Shown piece by piece: positions 7,372 to 9,547 of a DNA stretch of 9,547 nt (the first letter of the stretch is position 1; each line of letters begins with the position of its first letter). Made by a program: the position numbers and the translations under genes. The DNA comes from Deltaproteobacteria bacterium (GTDB taxonomy: Bacteria; Desulfobacterota; BSN033; UBA1163), in assembly GCA_016875255.1 (NCBI GenBank), contig VGRU01000138.1, positions 1 through 9,547 of the forward strand, written 5' to 3'. Under the pieces are notes generated by a model. It was not told the origin of the DNA, did no database searches, and was given only the letters and a program-made list of their open reading frames with translations.

Positions 7372-7399
7372 TTTGCTCTCTGCGCTATGCTCTATGCGG
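7372..7399. repeat. Second heptamer array, TNTGCNC type
   Basis: Four consecutive 7-mers, TTTGCTC, TCTGCGC, TATGCTC and TATGCGG, share T-N-T-G-C at exact seven-base spacing. The consensus differs from the ACG-centred arrays, but the period is the same. Single or paired units of this type also occur near 6589 and 6778. Confidence 0.75.
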
Positions 7400-7409
7400 T
7401 TATTATGTG

Positions 7410-7450
7410 GTGGGGCAAATTCCGGTGGGGGTGGATAGCATGGATCTTCT
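7410..7450 (+). repeat. Dispersed repeat 2, copy 2
   Basis: Near-identical to 3854-3894: both start GTGGGGCAAATTCCGGTGG and run on to CATGGAT. This copy follows the heptamer array and ends about 50 bases before the MNT-HEPN promoter. Function unknown. Confidence 0.75.
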
Positions 7451-7498
7451 AATTGAGGCCAATTTTTAGAAAAGGAAGGGGGAAGGATGGGGAAAGTG

Positions 7499-7546
7499 TT
7501 GAAAAGCGTACCCAATAGAGGTACAATTGTACTCATTATGAGTACA
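7499..7546 (+). promoter_or_regulatory. MNT-HEPN promoter with overlapping operator palindromes
   Basis: TTGAAA (7499-7504) and TACAAT (7522-7527), 17 bases apart, form a good sigma-70 promoter. Two palindromes overlap it: GTACAATTGTAC (7521-7532, perfect, covering the -10 box) and TGTACTCA-TTA-TGAGTACA (7528-7546, perfect 8-bp arms covering the ATG at 7538). GTAC thus occurs three times. A repressor bound here would block both the -10 and the start site. The winged helix of the gene itself is the obvious candidate, as autorepression is common for such systems; that is inference. Confidence 0.75.
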
Positions 7547-8164
7547 CAACTTGATCAGGATCACTTGTCGGGGACGCTATTTGGCAAGACCCGCCGGACG
7601 GTTCTCTCATTGCTTTACAGCCATGTGGACGACGCTTTCTATCTACGCCAAATTGCCCGTGCCGCTGGAGTCGGATTGGGAGCGGTGCAGAGAGAGTTAA
7701 AGCATCTCTCAGAGGCAGGGATTATTCAGCGGATTGTGCGTGGTCGGCAGGTCTACTACCAGGCCAATCCCAGGTGCCCTGTATTTGAAGAATTGAAAAA
7801 AATAATTACCAAGACGGTTGGAGTAGGGGCCACCCTAAAAGCTGCGTTGACCCCTTTAGCGAATCGCATTAATGTGGCTTTCATCTATGGATCCGTTGCA
7901 CGCAGTGACGAGCACCGGGACAGCGATGTCGATGTATTGGTCGTGGGCAAAGTCACATTTAGTGAAATTGTCTCATCCCTTGAAGAGGCTCAACAGACAA
8001 TTGGCCGTGAGATTAACCCAACGGTTTATCCCCCCGAAGAGTTCCGGTCAAAACTGGCTAAAGGTCACCATTTCCTCAATGCTGTCTTAAAAGGACCCAT
8101 GTTGTTCCTCATCGGAGACAAACATGAGCTTGCAAGAGTGGCTAAAAAGCCGGTGGCTCGTTGA
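7538..8164 (+). CDS. Winged-helix (ArsR-like) plus MNT nucleotidyltransferase protein
   Basis: The predicted product has 208 residues. Residues about 12-78 form a winged helix (FGKTRRTVLSLLYSH, FYLRQIARAAGVGLGAVQRE, then the wing GRQVYYQAN). Residues about 100-195 form a minimal nucleotidyltransferase domain with GSVAR at 118-122 and SDVDVL, giving metal ligands D130 and D132; E158 in GREINPTVY is a candidate third ligand. MNT proteins of this type act with HEPN proteins, and the next gene overlaps by 41 bases. In the characterised MntA/HepT systems the MNT adenylylates and silences the HEPN RNase; here that role is inferred. The start at 7538 is chosen because the best promoter, at 7499-7527, puts the transcript start only about four bases before it, and family proteins start at this point. 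An upstream in-frame ATG at 7487 has a purine-rich ribosome site but lies before that promoter; it would add 17 residues. Confidence 0.85.
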   Translation: MSTQLDQDHLSGTLFGKTRRTVLSLLYSHVDDAFYLRQIARAAGVGLGAVQRELKHLSEAGIIQRIVRGRQVYYQANPRCPVFEELKKIITKTVGVGATLKAALTPLANRINVAFIYGSVARSDEHRDSDVDVLVVGKVTFSEIVSSLEEAQQTIGREINPTVYPPEEFRSKLAKGHHFLNAVLKGPMLFLIGDKHELARVAKKPVAR

Positions 8165-8561
8165 ACACCAGACGAGTCGCCAGGAAATTTCGGATTTGTT
8201 GAAAATGGCGGATCGTGACCTGGCCCAATGCCAGACGGCCCATCTTGGCCCGGACTGGCAACTCAATATAGCCTACAATGCGGCACTGCAAGCGGCAATG
8301 GCAGCCCTTGCCGCCTCTGGTTATCGGGCGGCGAGAGAGGCACATCACTATAGGGTGATCCAGTCACTTGCCTATACCATCAAGGCGGATAAAAACTTAA
8401 TTAATCGATTAGATAAATTCCGCAAGAAAAGGAATATAGGGAGCTACGAGCGAGCCGGTGCAATCTCTGAGCAAGAGGCAAAAGAGATGATTGAATTGGC
8501 CAAAGATTTAAGAGATCAGGTCATCGCTTGGCTTAAGAAAAACCACCCAGAGCTTTTATAA
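8124..8561 (+). CDS. HEPN-domain protein, partner of the MNT protein
   Basis: The predicted product is an all-helical protein of 145 residues with no membrane segment. HEPN features are the long helices around LLKMADRDL (25-33) and YNAALQAAMAALAASGYR (51-68), and the C-terminal motif RKKRNIGSYERAG (100-112). Classical HEPN RNases carry R-X4-6-H; here R103-N104 is followed by Y108 in place of His. From memory, related MNT-linked HEPN proteins also have RN...Y, so this is probably a subfamily trait rather than a mutation. The start has a good ribosome site, GGAG at 8114-8117, six bases before the ATG. The 41-base overlap with the MNT gene implies translational coupling and a fixed ratio. The gene is probably the toxin of the pair. 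SAV_6107-type HEPN is the closest family I recall. Confidence 0.8.
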   Translation: MSLQEWLKSRWLVEHQTSRQEISDLLKMADRDLAQCQTAHLGPDWQLNIAYNAALQAAMAALAASGYRAAREAHHYRVIQSLAYTIKADKNLINRLDKFRKKRNIGSYERAGAISEQEAKEMIELAKDLRDQVIAWLKKNHPELL

Positions 8562-8565
8562 AAGC
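8552..8565. repeat. Palindrome over the HEPN stop codon
   Basis: GCTTTTATAAAAGC is a perfect 14-base palindrome that contains the TAA stop (8559-8561). The stem is AT-rich and no T tract follows directly (a T5 comes later, at 8576-8580), so it is at best a weak terminator or mRNA 3' end. Confidence 0.4.
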
Positions 8566-8601
8566 AAGAATTGACTTTTTGCCTCAGGGCCAAAGGCCGA
8601 T

Positions 8602-8624
8602 CCTCCAACCTCAAGGTACGGAGG
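8602..8624. repeat. CCTCC...GGAGG hairpin
   Basis: CCTCC (8602-8606) pairs with GGAGG (8620-8624); inside, ACCT (8608-8611) faces AGGT (8614-8617). Layout and termini resemble the inner unit at 6620-6645, so these look like members of one dispersed hairpin family. Confidence 0.65.
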
Positions 8625-8671
8625 GTAGAACCTATAGCTTGCCAAAGTCGAACGATCAGTAACCGGACGAA

Positions 8672-8723
8672 CCTATGTCAGCGATTGCACCGACTCAGGA
8701 TTTGAGGGCTGGCCAGGAAGGTG
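8672..8723 (+). repeat. Dispersed repeat 3, copy 2
   Basis: Gap-free match to 6719-6770 at about three-quarters identity, around CTATGTCAGCGATTGCACCG. Here it runs directly into composite repeat D (GGAAGGTGGAG), whereas at copy 1 the heptamer and TCACGTTATTAAT segment lies between. This suggests that segment was inserted at, or deleted from, an AAGGT site. Confidence 0.7.
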
Positions 8724-8773
8724 GAGTGAGTTTATTTTGGTGGGGTGAAGTTGTATTTGAACCAACGTCCCCC
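8717..8773 (+). repeat. Composite repeat, copy D (most diverged)
   Basis: It shares AAGGTGGAG, a TTGGTG in the middle and the right end GAACCAACGTCCCCC with copies A and C, but it is shorter and clearly diverged. No gene follows closely, unlike the other copies. Confidence 0.5.
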
Positions 8774-9173
8774 TCTTTCCTTTTGCAAGCTGGAAATATC
8801 GGAATGAGGGATTATGGTCTCATCCTTTAGATGCCGTAACCCAACCCATGCAGGTCAGGGAGGGGGAAATCCCTTACGGCAATAGAGATTCAGAATGAAG
8901 AAATTGCTTGCCAATCGTGAACGAAATTACCTTCTTTCCGCCAAGACTCGTAAGGAGACAATGGGGACGCGGGTCAATCCCATGGTTAAAAGGGACATAA
9001 TGGGGGCAATAGGGACATTTCCCGGGGAGAAACGTGGGGGGGGTATGATTGCAAGACCTGCCCCCCTTCTTCTATCAGTTGATAAAACGGTGATCTTGGT
9101 GCTTGAGTTATTTAAAGTAAAGGTTTAAAACACTCAATTGTTCTTAGCCTCAAGGCGCTCTGCTTTTTTTCGG

Positions 9174-9240
9174 ACACGGATCACGCCGTCTTCGGCCCCA
9201 GTGAGTAGAGGGAAACACGCCTGCCCCGATATGTCAGGGG
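9174..9240. repeat. Lead-in of composite repeat C: ACG units and CCCC hairpin
   Basis: ACG at 9176 and 9183 is spaced by seven bases. CACGCCTGCC is followed by the hairpin CCCC (9224-9227)/GGGG (9237-9240), loop GATATGTCA, and then TCACG. The stretch before copy A (3936-3982) has the same order of elements with a different hairpin, so the repeat unit is larger than the 75-bp identical core. Confidence 0.6.
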
Positions 9241-9251
9241 TCACGTTATTA

Positions 9252-9326
9252 ATAGGAATGGATTAAAAGGTGGAGGTGGATGAGATTGGTGAGAGAAAAA
9301 AGAAGGGGAAAAGGTGAACAACGTCC
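9252..9326 (+). repeat. Composite repeat core, copy C (75 bp)
   Basis: Identical to 4023-4097 over all 75 bases. The similarity ends abruptly after AACGTCC, where this copy continues TCCAAACTGAAC in place of the palindrome. It ends 31 bases before the ORF6N start codon, so it may contribute upstream sequence to that gene. Confidence 0.95.
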
Positions 9327-9357
9327 TCCAAACTGAACACATAGGAGAAGGCTGGAG

Positions 9358-9547
9358 ATGAAGAGAGAAATGGTAACATACTCCACTGTTGACATAACGA
9401 CCCTGATTTCAACAGTCCGTGGTAAGAGAGTTATCTTGGATCGGGATCTGGCTGCTCTTTACGGGGTTCCTACCTTTCGGTTTAATGAAGCGGTTAAACG
9501 TAACCGTAATCGGTTTCCGGAAGATTTTATGTTCCAACTTACACGTG
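9358..9547 (+). CDS. ORF6N domain-containing protein (3' partial)
   Basis: The first 63 residues are visible; the gene runs past the window end. ISTVRGKRVILDRDLAALYG, VPTFRFNEAVKRN and RNRFPEDFMFQLT match the ORF6N domain, a KilA-N-associated DNA-binding module known from phage antirepressor-like proteins and many chromosomal genes, often in mobile or defence-rich DNA. AGGAG at 9343-9347, ten bases before the ATG, is a usable ribosome site; GGAG directly adjoining the ATG could instead serve ATG 9370. No clear promoter was found between repeat C and the start. Whatever follows the DNA-binding domain cannot be seen. Confidence 0.88.
   Translation, partial: MKREMVTYSTVDITTLISTVRGKRVILDRDLAALYGVPTFRFNEAVKRNRNRFPEDFMFQLTR

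Larger units (their letters stand above)
8562..9357. other. About 800 bp of repeat-rich noncoding DNA
   Basis: No convincing gene on either strand. It contains a GGCC-AAA-GGCC hairpin (8589-8599), the CCTCC hairpin (8602-8624), repeat 3 copy 2 (8672-8723), the diverged composite repeat D (8717-8773), G-rich sequence with several GGGACA/GGGGAC words (about 8950-9040), an ACG-type and hairpin segment (9174-9240) and composite repeat C (9252-9326). A 77-codon frame at 8895-9128 runs through the G-rich part and has no recognisable domain. Confidence 0.65.

Noticed and set aside
7487..7537. ATG 7487 as start of the MNT gene
   Set aside because: It has a good purine-rich site but lies upstream of the best promoter, and the extra residues overlap the operator; kept only as an alternative.
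8740..8775. tRNA-like T-loop (GGTTCAAATAC) on the minus strand
   Set aside because: No acceptor or anticodon stem can be paired around it; chance resemblance.
8895..9128. A 77-codon plus-strand frame
   Set aside because: No ribosome site, no domain, and it crosses G-rich sequence with repeated GGGACA-like words; probably chance.
9147..9170. Intrinsic terminator before the T7 tract at 9164-9170
   Set aside because: The possible stem GCC/GGC is only three or four bases and is separated from the T tract; too weak to call.
4023..9326. Integron cassette array with attC sites
   Set aside because: No clear paired RYYYAAC/GTTRRRY sites flank the modules, and no integron integrase is visible.
4023..9326. 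CRISPR array
   Set aside because: The repeats are kilobases apart and enclose genes; there are no regularly spaced short spacers and no cas genes.

Overview
The window opens inside rpoC, the gene for the RNA polymerase beta' subunit, and then runs into about 6 kb of accessory DNA. The visible beta' protein keeps the proteobacterial layout, including the long insertion that splits the trigger loop. This, with the style of the accessory genes and repeats, suggests a Desulfobacterota ('Deltaproteobacteria')-like or related bacterium, perhaps from a metagenome. That placement is an inference from protein similarity remembered rather than searched.

Layout: (1) 3-3599, 5'-truncated rpoC, closed by a strong intrinsic terminator at 3631-3668. 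(2) 3669-4131, a noncoding stretch with hairpins and the first copies of two dispersed repeats. (3) 4132-6523, a promoter and two closely spaced genes: an AbiEi-like winged-helix protein with a PD-(D/E)XK-like N-terminal domain, and a chimeric protein that begins as an AbiEii-type nucleotidyltransferase and continues as a YhcG/DUF1016 PD-(D/E)XK nuclease. Two GGGGACA-type palindromes lie inside the chimeric gene. (4) 6524-6966, repeats: heptamer arrays, GC-rich hairpins and a diverged copy of the long repeat. (5) 6967-7260, the C-terminal part of a PIN-domain toxin whose N-terminal half is missing. (6) 7261-7537, promoter-like sites, another heptamer array and an operator-like double palindrome. 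(7) 7538-8561, an intact MNT-HEPN pair: a winged-helix plus nucleotidyltransferase protein and an overlapping HEPN protein. (8) 8562-9357, about 800 bp of repeats with no convincing gene. (9) 9358-end, the N-terminus of an ORF6N-domain protein cut by the window edge.

Functionally, the accessory part looks like a run of toxin-antitoxin or defence-type modules (AbiE-like, PIN, MNT-HEPN, ORF6N) parked behind a housekeeping operon. A composite repeat ending in AACAACGTCC stands before three of the four: one 75-bp stretch is identical at 4023-4097 and 9252-9326, and diverged copies lie at 6812-6890 and 8717-8773. The repeats, the truncated PIN gene and the NTase-YhcG junction point to repeated recombination or insertion. 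The most interesting points are the composite repeats between modules, the chimeric NTase-nuclease gene next to an intact AbiEi-like gene, the coding palindromes in that chimera, and an apparently leaderless, self-repressed MNT-HEPN operon.
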